A stretch of DNA of 24,577 nucleotides, taken from JAJFFW01 sp039187035 (GTDB lineage: Bacteria; Pseudomonadota; Alphaproteobacteria; Caulobacterales; Parvularculaceae). The stretch covers positions 1-24,577 of the forward strand of contig JBCCZS010000022.1 of assembly GCA_039187035.1 (NCBI GenBank), in the 5' to 3' direction. Below the pieces are notes generated by a model, which was not told the origin of the DNA, made no database searches, and saw nothing but the letters and a program-made list of their open reading frames with translations. The first letter of the stretch is position 1; each line of letters begins with the position of its first letter. Positions 1 to 6,504 of the stretch are shown here, piece by piece. Position numbers and translations under genes: made by a program.

Positions 1-2
1 CC

Positions 3-743
3 GCCTTGATCGTCGGCGGGCTGATCGCTTACTGGCCGGCGCGGCGCGGGTGGCGGCGGGGGTTGCGCGCGGCTGGACCGTCGCGCATCGAACTCCTCAG
101 CGTCCACCGCAATCTCGGCACGTACGTTGCGTTGCCGTCGTTGATCGTCGCGTTGAGCGGGGCCGCGCTCGCCTTTCCGAGCACGAGCCGCGCGCTGTTC
201 GATCAATTCGGAGGACCGCGCGCGACGCCGCTCGAGACGCCGGCGCCGGCCTTTAAACCGGCGCGATCGGTCGATTGGTCGAATGCGCTGGCGGCGGCGA
301 CGCGCGCTTTCCCCGACGCGTCGCCGCGGATCGTCGTATGGCCGCGCGGCGAACGCGGCGCGCAGATACGCTTGCGCCGACCCGGTGAATGGCATCCGAA
401 TGGGCGCACGCGCATCGTCTTCGACGCCGCGACCGGCGCGGCGACGCTTTACGAGAACGCGATGGCGCAAGGAGCCGGGCGGCGCGCCTATAACGCGCTT
501 TACCCAGTGCACGCGGCGCATGTCGGCGGGCGCGTCTATGATGCGGTCGTATTCCTCACCGGAACCGGATTATCCGTGCTCGGTGTTTTGGGCGTCCTCG
601 CGTTCGCCAAGCGAACGCGCCCTCAAGCGCCGACGCCCGAGCGCCGTACGGTCACGTCGGATCGGATTAAGAACGGCTCAGGCGCTCAAAACAAAGAATC
701 TAGGGCGTCGGACGGATGCAACAAAAAAGCGCCGACGCCCTAG
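3..743 (+). CDS. PepSY-associated transmembrane protein, 3' part
   Basis: The reading frame is open at the left edge, so the 5' end lies outside the window; a TTG at position 6 is in frame but need not be the start. About 246 residues are visible. They contain the end of one membrane helix, a short cytoplasmic stretch with RIELLSVHRNLGTYVALPS leading into a second helix (LIVALSGAALAF), an extracytoplasmic domain with a PepSY-like pattern (NGRTRIVFDAATGAATLYE), and a last helix (VVFLTGTGLSVLGVLGVLAF) followed by a basic tail. This is the layout of PepSY-associated TM proteins, often found beside TonB-dependent receptor genes and linked to iron uptake or flavin reduction. The substrate cannot be told from this part. 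The gene converges on ndh, and its stop lies in a shared inverted repeat. Confidence 0.8.
   Translation, partial: ALIVGGLIAYWPARRGWRRGLRAAGPSRIELLSVHRNLGTYVALPSLIVALSGAALAFPSTSRALFDQFGGPRATPLETPAPAFKPARSVDWSNALAAATRAFPDASPRIVVWPRGERGAQIRLRRPGEWHPNGRTRIVFDAATGAATLYENAMAQGAGRRAYNALYPVHAAHVGGRVYDAVVFLTGTGLSVLGVLGVLAFAKRTRPQAPTPERRTVTSDRIKNGSGAQNKESRASDGCNKKAPTP
700..743. terminator. Inverted repeat over two convergent stop codons, likely bidirectional terminator
   Basis: A perfect 12-bp inverted repeat has arms CTAGGGCGTCGG (700-711) and CCGACGCCCTAG (732-743) around a 20-nt loop. The central CTAG of the right arm supplies TAG stops on both strands: 741-743 for the PepSY gene and 740-742 for ndh. 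On the minus strand the hairpin is followed by ATTCTTTGTTTT, a T-rich tract that fits intrinsic termination of ndh. The plus-strand flank is only mildly T-rich. Confidence 0.6.
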
Positions 744-2155
744 TGAAGTTTGAGTTTCGGCCGCACCACCTGGTTCACATGCCCGACGGCGATCATGAAC
801 AGGCCGCGCAGCCAGCCGTGGATCGCCAGCAAGTGCATGCGGTAGAGCGACACGTACATAAGCCGTGCGAGGCGGCCCTCGACGGCCATCCGCCCCCCGA
901 CGAGATTGCCCATGAGGCTGCCGACGGTCGAGTATTTCGATAGCGACACCAACGAGCCGTAGTCTTTATACTGAAAGGGCTTCAGCGGGCGGCCTTTGAT
1001 CGTGGCGAGAATGTTGTCGTGGACGGTTTCGGCCATCTGGTGGGCGGCCTGCGCGCGCGGGGGGATCGGGCGGTCGGCGTCTTCCGGTTTGAAGAATGCG
1101 CAATCGCCGATCGCGTAGATGCGCGCGTCTTCCGTCGTCTGCATCGTCGGTTTGACGACAAGCTGGTTGCTGCGCGTCGTCTCCAGCCCGCCGATCTCGT
1201 TTAAGAAGGCGGGCGCTTTAACGCCGGCCGCCCATATTTTGAGATCGCCGCCGATCGCCTCGCCCGATTTCAGCGTCATGGCGTAAGGGGAGACGTCGGT
1301 CACTTGCGCGTTGACTTTAACGTCGACGCCGAGTTCGGTCAGTTCTTCGTGCGCTGCCTCGGAAAGCTCCTCCGGCAAGGCCGGCAAAATGCGCGGGCCC
1401 GCCTCCAGCAACGTCACTTTCAATCGGGACTCATCGAAAACTTCGAGCCCGTAATGCTTCAGCGCGCCGGCCGCGTTGTAGAGTTCCGCCGCGAGCTCGA
1501 CGCCCGTCGCGCCGCCGCCGACGATCGTGATGCGGACATATTCGTCGGCGTTCGGAAACAGGCTCATGGCGCGCGAGACGCGCAAGCATTGGTTCAAGAG
1601 CTTCTGGCGGAACCGATCCGCTTCCTGACGGCTGTCGAGGAACAGGCAGTGTTCTTTGACGCCCGGCACGCCGAAATCGTTCGCTACCGCCCCGACCGCG
1701 ACCACCAGATAGTCGTAGCGGATGCGGTGCTCGCCCATGATCTCCGCGCCGTTCTCGTCGACGAGGGGCGCGACCACGACCTGCCGACGTTCGCGGTCGA
1801 CGTCTTGCAGGCTGCCGAGGAAAAAGCGGTATTTGTTGGCGTGCGCATGGCTGCGATAGCCGACCTCGTCGAGATTGGCGTCGAGCGAGCCGGCCGCGAC
1901 CTCGTGGAGCAGCGGCTTCCAGATATGGGTCGAGTTCTTTTCCAGAAGGATGATGTCGTAGTCGTCACGGCCGAGGCGCTTGCCGAGGCGCGCCACGAGT
2001 TCGAGGCCGCCCGCGCCGCCGCCGACCACGACGATCTGCGTTTTCTTGGCTTTCGCGCTTTGAACGTCGGTCGCCGCCGCGCGCGCCGCGGAGGATTGCC
2101 CGGTCGCCGCGTCCCGCGCCGGCGCTGCGTCAGTCTTCAGTAACGGCTCGCCCAT
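740..2155 (-). CDS. ndh: Type II NADH dehydrogenase (NDH-2)
   Basis: The 471-residue protein is a single-subunit, non-proton-pumping NADH:quinone oxidoreductase that would feed electrons to the quinone pool at the inner face of the cytoplasmic membrane. An FAD-binding GGGAGG lies at about residues 45-50. A second Rossmann motif for NADH (VGGGATGVELAAEL) lies near the middle, and the family's C-terminal FAD-contact motif (IYAIGDCAFF) follows. The C-terminal region (MHLLAIHGWLRGLFM) matches the amphipathic membrane-anchoring part. About 38 Ala-rich residues precede the FAD domain; they may be an extension or a start set too far upstream. The gene is monocistronic by spacing, 180 bp from ymdB, and converges on the PepSY gene. 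Confidence 0.93.
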   Translation of the reverse strand: MGEPLLKTDAAPARDAATGQSSAARAAATDVQSAKAKKTQIVVVGGGAGGLELVARLGKRLGRDDYDIILLEKNSTHIWKPLLHEVAAGSLDANLDEVGYRSHAHANKYRFFLGSLQDVDRERRQVVVAPLVDENGAEIMGEHRIRYDYLVVAVGAVANDFGVPGVKEHCLFLDSRQEADRFRQKLLNQCLRVSRAMSLFPNADEYVRITIVGGGATGVELAAELYNAAGALKHYGLEVFDESRLKVTLLEAGPRILPALPEELSEAAHEELTELGVDVKVNAQVTDVSPYAMTLKSGEAIGGDLKIWAAGVKAPAFLNEIGGLETTRSNQLVVKPTMQTTEDARIYAIGDCAFFKPEDADRPIPPRAQAAHQMAETVHDNILATIKGRPLKPFQYKDYGSLVSLSKYSTVGSLMGNLVGGRMAVEGRLARLMYVSLYRMHLLAIHGWLRGLFMIAVGHVNQVVRPKLKLH

Positions 2156-2334
2156 GGCCTTCGGTCTCCCCGGGAACGGTTTTGCGACCCGCCCGTCGCC
2201 GCACCCTCTCGCGATTTCATAACCATCGCGTCACCCGTCAAGGGCTATTTTGCTGCAATGCGAAAAACGCCCCGACGAGGTCGAATTCGCGCAGCCGGTC
2301 ATTGCGTTTTAGGCGATCCTGCCACGCGCCGCAC

Positions 2335-3165
2335 TCAGGCCTCAACCGTCGCCGGTTGCGGCGCCGCCGCCGCGAGCCGGCCGCCGATCCGGATCGGCGC
2401 AACGGCGCGCGCGAGACCCGTGGCGTCTTCCGTTTCAACGAAGAGCCCGCACACGCTGGCCTCGCCGGACGCCGGCGACATGCGGCCTTGCGGAATCTTG
2501 GTCACAAACCGGTGGAGCGGCTCGGACTTCTCCATGCCGATGACGCTGTCATAGTCGCCGCACATGCCGAGGTCGGTCTGATAGGCCGTGCCGTGGGGTA
2601 GGATCTGATGGTCGGCGGTCGGAACGTGGGTGTGGGTGCCGACGACGGCGCTGACGCGGCCGTCGAGATAATGGCCCATCGAGTATTTCTCGGAGGTCGT
2701 CTCGGCGTGGAAGTCGACGAGGATGGCGTCGGCTTCGCGGCCGAGCGCGAGGCCGTCGAGTTCGCGGTCGACCGCCGCGCACGGGTCGTCGCAGGACGGC
2801 ATGTGCCGCTGGCCTTGCGCATGGACGACGGCGACGTGGCGGCCGTCCCGCGTCGGATAAAGCCCGGCGCCTTTGCCGGGGTTCGAGGCCGGGAAATTCG
2901 CCGGACGCAGGAGCCGCGGCTCGTCGTCAAACAGCAAAAGTTCGTCGCGTTGGTCGAAGGCGTGGTTGCCGGTCGTCAAGACGTCGGCGCCGGCGTCGAA
3001 CATCGCCGCCGCGATGGGCGCGGTGACGCCGAAGCCGCCCGCGGCGTTCTCGATGTTGACGAGCACGAAATCGAGCGCGAACCGGCGGCGCAGACGCGGC
3101 AACGCCTCGGTCAAGCCGGTGCGGCCGGCGCGGCCCATGACGTCTCCGAACAAAGCGATACGCAT
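2335..3165 (-). CDS. TIGR00282/YmdB-family metallophosphoesterase
   Basis: The 276-residue protein is a dinuclear-metal phosphoesterase of the YmdB family; Bacillus YmdB hydrolyses cyclic nucleotides, but the alphaproteobacterial substrate is not settled. Metal-binding motifs appear in family order: GDVMGRAGR at the N-terminus, then ENAAGG, TGNHAFDQ, VDFHAETTSEK and VGTHTHVPTAD. The length is normal. It starts 12 bp after the fau stop with AAGGA ahead of the ATG, so fau and this gene are probably one transcript, an arrangement common in alphaproteobacteria. Confidence 0.92.
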   Translation of the reverse strand: MRIALFGDVMGRAGRTGLTEALPRLRRRFALDFVLVNIENAAGGFGVTAPIAAAMFDAGADVLTTGNHAFDQRDELLLFDDEPRLLRPANFPASNPGKGAGLYPTRDGRHVAVVHAQGQRHMPSCDDPCAAVDRELDGLALGREADAILVDFHAETTSEKYSMGHYLDGRVSAVVGTHTHVPTADHQILPHGTAYQTDLGMCGDYDSVIGMEKSEPLHRFVTKIPQGRMSPASGEASVCGLFVETEDATGLARAVAPIRIGGRLAAAAPQPATVEA

Positions 3166-3177
3166 GGCGGCGTTCCT

Positions 3178-3768
3178 TCAGACGGCGACGCGCACCGCGG
3201 CGCGTTCCGTCACGATCCAATCCATCGGCTCGTCATGGGCGCCGGCCGGCACGCCGTCAACTTCCTGCCCCGCAAACGCGTAGCCGACCGCAATGACGGG
3301 CCGTTGCGCGCGCAACGCGGCGAGCGTGCGGTCGTAATACCCACCGCCGTAACCGAGGCGCCGACCCGACGCGTCGAACGCGACGAGGGGAACGACGATG
3401 ATGTCCGGCGTCATCGGCTCGGCGTCCGCGTCCGGCGTCATGATCCCGAAGCGCCCTTGCACAAGGCGCGCGCCGGCGGCGTAAACGCGAAACGCGAGCG
3501 GCGCTTTGCGCTTTTCGACGACCGGCAGCCCGATCGTGCAGCCGCGTTCCAACAGGGCGTCGGCGAGCGGTTCGGTGTCCAACTCGTCTTTTGTCGGAAA
3601 ATAAAGCGCGATCGTCCGGTCCGGGCTCGGATCGAGCGCGCGCAGAAATTGGGCCGCCGCGTGCTGCGGCGCGAGCGGCGCGTTTTCCGAAAGGCGCCGC
3701 CGGTCGGCTTTGAGCCGTAGGCGGATGACGTCTTTCGGCCCTGAAAAAAGGCTGATCGGGCCCAACAT
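3178..3768 (-). CDS. fau: 5-formyltetrahydrofolate cyclo-ligase
   Basis: This 196-residue enzyme would convert 5-formyl-THF to 5,10-methenyl-THF with ATP, returning a stored folate to the one-carbon pool. The C-terminal signature GYGGGYYDRTL is present, as are an N-terminal basic stretch (LRLKADRRRL) and the substrate-binding IALYFPTKDELDTEPL. The gene begins about 5-10 nt after the 3' side of the 6S RNA closing stem, mirroring the ssrS-ygfA arrangement of other proteobacteria. No Shine-Dalgarno is visible before the ATG at 3766-3768, because the bases there belong to the 6S stem. No other ATG, GTG or usable TTG precedes the conserved part, so either this start is used without a Shine-Dalgarno or initiation depends on RNA processing. 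Confidence 0.9.
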   Translation of the reverse strand: MLGPISLFSGPKDVIRLRLKADRRRLSENAPLAPQHAAAQFLRALDPSPDRTIALYFPTKDELDTEPLADALLERGCTIGLPVVEKRKAPLAFRVYAAGARLVQGRFGIMTPDADAEPMTPDIIVVPLVAFDASGRRLGYGGGYYDRTLAALRAQRPVIAVGYAFAGQEVDGVPAGAHDEPMDWIVTERAAVRVAV

Positions 3769-3774
3769 GACGCC

Positions 3775-3952
3775 GTGCGCTCCCGGTTCGCTCGTTGATG
3801 AAACGCCGCCCTGGCCGTCGGACCGGATGTTCGCCCTGGACCCGAAAGGCCAGGTGGGCGCCGCGTATCAAGGGCCACGGCCCGAGGCAGAGGCGGCTCC
3901 CATGCAGGTAGGTACGGCCCCGGGGAAACGGGTCCTAACGCGCCGGGCAGCG
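3775..3952 (-). ncRNA. ssrS: 6S RNA
   Basis: 6S RNA mimics an open promoter and binds sigma-70 RNA polymerase. A roughly 178-nt non-coding stretch sits directly upstream of fau, the usual place for ssrS. Read on the minus strand, its ends pair: GCGCT-g-CCCGG (3953-3943) with CCGGG-AGCGC (3786-3777), and GCGTT/AACG continues inward. The interior holds a hairpin CGCCCacCTGG / CCAGGGCG around CCTTTCGGGT (3831-3861). The CTTGATACGCGGCGCCCACC stretch resembles my memory of alphaproteobacterial 6S RNAs. A sigma-70-type promoter starts it. The ends are inferred from the stem and promoter; a covariance search with the Rfam 6S model would decide. Confidence 0.8.
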
Positions 3953-3957
3953 CGCAG

Positions 3958-3986
3958 AATGTAGGTCGCGCCCATTGCGCCGACAA
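3958..3986 (-). promoter_or_regulatory. Promoter of 6S RNA (and possibly fau-ymdB)
   Basis: On the minus strand, TTGTCG (3986-3981), a 17-nt spacer and TACATT (3963-3958) make a good sigma-70-type promoter. Its expected start at about 3951 coincides with the 5' end of the predicted 6S closing stem. Read-through would also transcribe fau and the phosphoesterase gene. Confidence 0.7.
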
Positions 3987-4007
3987 CATCGTCGGCGCCG
4001 GGCGGCC

Positions 4008-4220
4008 TTAAAACGAGCGGAAAACCGTCCGGGTTCCGGATTGGTCCTTAAGGGACGCCAGCAATTCGCGGCCCGCGGCGGTCGCGGCGCCGTCCGCGTC
4101 CAGCCAGCCGCGTTCGGCGGCGACGGCTTGCGCCTCGGCGGCCGTTTTGTTTTCGGTCAGTTTCAACGCGAAGCCGATGATCGCTTCGTGTTCTTCGCGG
4201 CGTGCAGCGTCGGCGTTCAT
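4008..4220 (-). CDS. Small conserved-looking protein of unknown function (70 aa)
   Basis: I do not recognise this family. The frame is open further upstream, but the ATG at 4218-4220 has AAGGAG about 11 nt before it, and the protein becomes orderly there (MNADAARREEHEAIIGFALK). The 70 residues are soluble and mostly helical, with an acidic N-terminal helix, a central Ala/Glu-rich helix (TAAEAQAVAAERGWL) and a C-terminal helix ending in TVFRSF. There are no Cys residues and no membrane segment. It ends 21 bp before the -35 of the 6S promoter and is divergent from the DUF2093 gene. Third-position GC supports coding. Confidence 0.65.
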   Translation of the reverse strand: MNADAARREEHEAIIGFALKLTENKTAAEAQAVAAERGWLDADGAATAAGRELLASLKDQSGTRTVFRSF

Positions 4221-4309
4221 GAACGAAACGGCTCCTTGTGGGCGTCGACGTTCAAAGCTACGCCGTGTTGCGGTGCGGCGGATCATCGCTCGACGGCCGC
4301 ATCTTACGA

Positions 4310-4338
4310 TTGAGTGCGCGAATGCGGCTCGTTATTAA
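4310..4338 (+). promoter_or_regulatory. Promoter of the DUF2093-M23 operon
   Basis: TTGAGT (4310-4315), 17 nt, TATTAA (4333-4338): a well-spaced sigma-70-type promoter ending 27 bp before the DUF2093 start codon, in the divergent gap 4221-4365. Confidence 0.55.
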
Positions 4339-4365
4339 GTAGTACGCAGAAACGGGGCGTTTTTC

Positions 4366-4575
4366 ATGATCAATCCGACCGGCGGGCGCGAAGCGCTTGT
4401 CGAATATCTGGATGCGGAGTTCCTCGTGGTGAAGCCCGGCGACTTCGTCCGGTGCGCCGTCACCGGCAAACGGATTCCGTTAACCGCGCTCAAGTATTGG
4501 AACGTCGACAAGCAAGAGGCCTATGCGGACGCCGTCGCGGCGGCGCGCGGCTTCGGGTTCGAGAGGAGCGCGTAA
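4366..4575 (+). CDS. DUF2093 domain-containing protein
   Basis: The 69-residue cytoplasmic protein matches the small alphaproteobacterial DUF2093 family. Its body reads EYLDAEFLVVKPGDFVRCAV, then TGKRIPLTALKYWNVDKQEAY, with the conserved KYWxVDxQEAY ending. The length is right and there is no membrane segment. The function is unknown. Its TAA overlaps the ATG of the following M23 lipoprotein gene (TAATG), so the two are translationally coupled. Confidence 0.85.
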   Translation: MINPTGGREALVEYLDAEFLVVKPGDFVRCAVTGKRIPLTALKYWNVDKQEAYADAVAAARGFGFERSA

Positions 4576-5579
4576 TGCGGCGAGCGGCGGCGGCGACCTT
4601 ATTCCTGAGCGCCTGCGCGGCCTCTCCCTCCGGCGACGGCACCGCGGACGCATCCAGGGCCGAGCCGGCGGACGGGTCGACCACGGGCGCCGCGCCGACC
4701 GCTCTTTTCGCGCCGAGCGCAGACCCTGACGAGCCGGCGACGGGCGCCGACGCGCGGGGGCCGACCGGGCTGGGGGAGCCGGCGGCGCTCCAAGCCAGTG
4801 CCGATCCGGCCGCGCCCGACCTCGCGCTTGACGGAGAATTCATTCAGGGCGGGCTCATCTTCGCCAAGACGGTTCCGGGCGCGACGGCGACGCTTGACGG
4901 CGTGGCCGTGTTCGTCGGCGAGACCGGCGATTTTGTATTCGGCTTCGGCCGCGACAACCCGACGAACGCCGAACTGGTCGTGGCGGGCCCCGACGGGGGC
5001 GTCGTGCGCCGCGCGTTCGACATTACGAAACGGACCTACAAAGTCTCGCGGATCGACGGTCTCGACCAATCGAAAGTCGACGGCTTCACGCCGGCCCAGC
5101 TCGAACAAATCCGCGCCGACACCGCCAAAAAGAAAGCGGCGCGCAAAAACACCGAGCCGACGGCGCTCTGGCGAAGCGGTTTTGACTGGCCGGTGACCGG
5201 CCGCATCTCCGGCGTGTTCGGCTCGCAACGCGTGCTGAACGGCGTGCCGAAGCGTCCGCATTCCGGCATCGATATCGCCCGTCCGACCGGCACGCCCGTC
5301 CGCGCGCCCGCCGACGGCGTCGTCACGCTCGCCGAAGAGGACATGTATTTTGAGGGCGGCCTCATCCTGATGGATCACGGGCACTGGCTGGAAAGCGCCT
5401 TCGTGCACCTGTCGAGGCTGGACGTGGAGCCCGGGCAGCGCGTCAAAAAGGGCGAGGTCTTAGGCGCCGTCGGCGCGACGGGGCGCGCGACCGGTCCGCA
5501 TTTGCACTGGAGCGTGAAATGGGCCGGGCGTCTCGTCGACCCGCAGCTCCTGGTCGGCGACATGCCTGAGACCGACTAG
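4575..5579 (+). CDS. M23-family metallopeptidase, predicted lipoprotein
   Basis: The 334-residue protein is a LytM/M23 peptidase that would cut or help remodel peptidoglycan cross-links in the periplasm. I chose the ATG at 4575, preceded by GAGGAG and overlapping the upstream stop; a further upstream frame exists but reads into the DUF2093 gene. The N-terminus is a short lipoprotein signal, MRRAAAATLFLSAC, with lipobox LSAC and Cys14. A low-complexity Ala/Pro/Asp linker runs to about residue 80, then a beta-rich region (about 85-155) and a charged helix. The M23 domain (about 200-334) has HxxxD (His229, Asp233) and the C-terminal HLH (His309, His311), so the zinc site is complete. Confidence 0.88.
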   Translation: MRRAAAATLFLSACAASPSGDGTADASRAEPADGSTTGAAPTALFAPSADPDEPATGADARGPTGLGEPAALQASADPAAPDLALDGEFIQGGLIFAKTVPGATATLDGVAVFVGETGDFVFGFGRDNPTNAELVVAGPDGGVVRRAFDITKRTYKVSRIDGLDQSKVDGFTPAQLEQIRADTAKKKAARKNTEPTALWRSGFDWPVTGRISGVFGSQRVLNGVPKRPHSGIDIARPTGTPVRAPADGVVTLAEEDMYFEGGLILMDHGHWLESAFVHLSRLDVEPGQRVKKGEVLGAVGATGRATGPHLHWSVKWAGRLVDPQLLVGDMPETD

Positions 5580-5585
5580 GCCCCC

Positions 5586-5606
5586 CGCCGCTGCAATTGA
5601 GCGGCG
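5586..5606 (+). terminator. Hairpin after the M23 gene
   Basis: A 7-bp stem CGCCGCT/AGCGGCG with loop GCAATTG begins 7 nt after the M23 stop and is followed by TTAAAT. The T-tract is weak, so termination is plausible but not certain. The right arm overlaps the proposed bfd promoter. Confidence 0.35.
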
Positions 5607-5630
5607 TTAAATCATTGACAATAATTCTCA
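5597..5630 (+). promoter_or_regulatory. bfd promoter with Fur-type box
   Basis: The 7-1-7 sequence TGACAAT-A-ATTCTCA (5616-5630) matches the classical Fur half-site pattern TGAYAAT-N-ATTRTCA with one mismatch. It overlaps the -10 of a candidate promoter, TTGAGC (5597-5602), 17 nt, AATAAT (5620-5625). A repressor there would occlude RNA polymerase. The downstream gene is an iron-storage ferredoxin, which fits Fur control. Iron-responsive Irr or RirA sites look different. Confidence 0.6.
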
Positions 5631-5666
5631 TTTACGCCACGTTGTCGCAGGTATTGGAGCGCCTAC

Positions 5667-5858
5667 GTGTACGTCTGCATCTGTAACGCCATTCGGGAAC
5701 GGGAAATGGAGCGCGCCGTGCGCGACGGGTCCCGCACGGTGGCGGACGTCTTTCGCGGATGCGGCCGTCGACCCCAATGCGGCAAATGTCTTCCCTCCGT
5801 CGCGAGCCTGATCGAGAAAGAAAGCCTGCAATCCGTCTCGATTATTGCGGCCGAATAA
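5667..5858 (+). CDS. bfd: Bacterioferritin-associated ferredoxin
   Basis: The 63-residue protein is a [2Fe-2S] ferredoxin of the Bfd type, which reduces the ferric core of bacterioferritin so that iron can be released. The cluster ligands are at the family positions: Cys4 and Cys6 (YVCICN) and Cys38 and Cys41 (QCGKC); Cys32 is an additional Cys. It follows a Fur-type box and lies 163 bp before bfr on the same strand, a normal functional pairing. The gap to bfr holds a 6-bp inverted repeat, CGCGAG/CTCGCG (5889-5909), of unclear role. Confidence 0.9.
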   Translation: MYVCICNAIREREMERAVRDGSRTVADVFRGCGRRPQCGKCLPSVASLIEKESLQSVSIIAAE

Positions 5859-6021
5859 CGCAATTCACGCCTTTTTTGCTGTTTTCCGCGCGAGTAAGAA
5901 TTGCTCGCGAAGATAATCCTTGTGCGTCGTGACGGCCCCCGCCATCTAACCGGCCGAGCGAGGCGCGAACGTGATGCGGCCTCGCCAACTCCGCTTTTAT
6001 CCGGTGTGAAGGAGGTTCGGC

Positions 6022-6498
6022 GTGAAGGGCGACGCGAAGGTCATCGAGTATCTGAACAAAGCGCTGAAACTGGAGCTGACGACCGTCAACCAGTACTTTC
6101 TCCACGCCCGCATGTTCGGCGATTGGGGGCTTAGGCGCCTGGAGAAGATCGAATACGAAGAATCGATCGACGAAATGAAGCATGCGGATGAATTGATCAA
6201 ACGCATTCTATTCCTGCAGGGGCTGCCGAACCTTCAGGATCTCGACAAGTTGATGATCGGCGAGAACGTCAAGGAATGTCTCGAATGCGACTTAAAAGCG
6301 GAAATGCGCGCGCATCCGCTTTACATCGAGGCGATCGAGTACTTTGACAAAGCGCGCGATTATGTGAGCCGCGAGCTCATGGTGCGGATACTTCAATCCG
6401 AAGAAGAGCATATCGACCATTTGCAAACCGAACTCGGCCTCATCGAGAAAGTTGGGATGCCGCGTTACATGCAAACCCAAATTCTCGACGCGGAATGA
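6022..6498 (+). CDS. bfr: Bacterioferritin
   Basis: The 158-residue protein is the subunit of the 24-mer haem-containing iron-storage cage. It starts with GTG at 6022, preceded by AAGGAGG at good spacing. All ferroxidase ligands are in place: Glu18, Glu51, His54, Glu94, Glu127 and His130. Met52, the axial haem ligand shared between two subunits, is present. It is therefore a catalytically complete haem-type Bfr rather than a Dps or the haem-free partner subunit. It probably acts with the upstream bfd. It converges on the M61 gene with a 6-nt gap. Confidence 0.95.
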   Translation: MKGDAKVIEYLNKALKLELTTVNQYFLHARMFGDWGLRRLEKIEYEESIDEMKHADELIKRILFLQGLPNLQDLDKLMIGENVKECLECDLKAEMRAHPLYIEAIEYFDKARDYVSRELMVRILQSEEEHIDHLQTELGLIEKVGMPRYMQTQILDAE

Positions 6499-6504
6499 CG
6501 CGCG

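Noticed and set aside
2256..2310. Possible intrinsic terminator after ymdB on the minus strand
   Set aside because: The T-tract (2263-2267) is preceded only by a 4-bp CGAC/GTCG stem with a 3-nt loop; too weak to annotate.
2608..3720. 370-codon plus-strand frame across ymdB and fau
   Set aside because: Runs across two confident genes on the opposite strand and has no domain signal.
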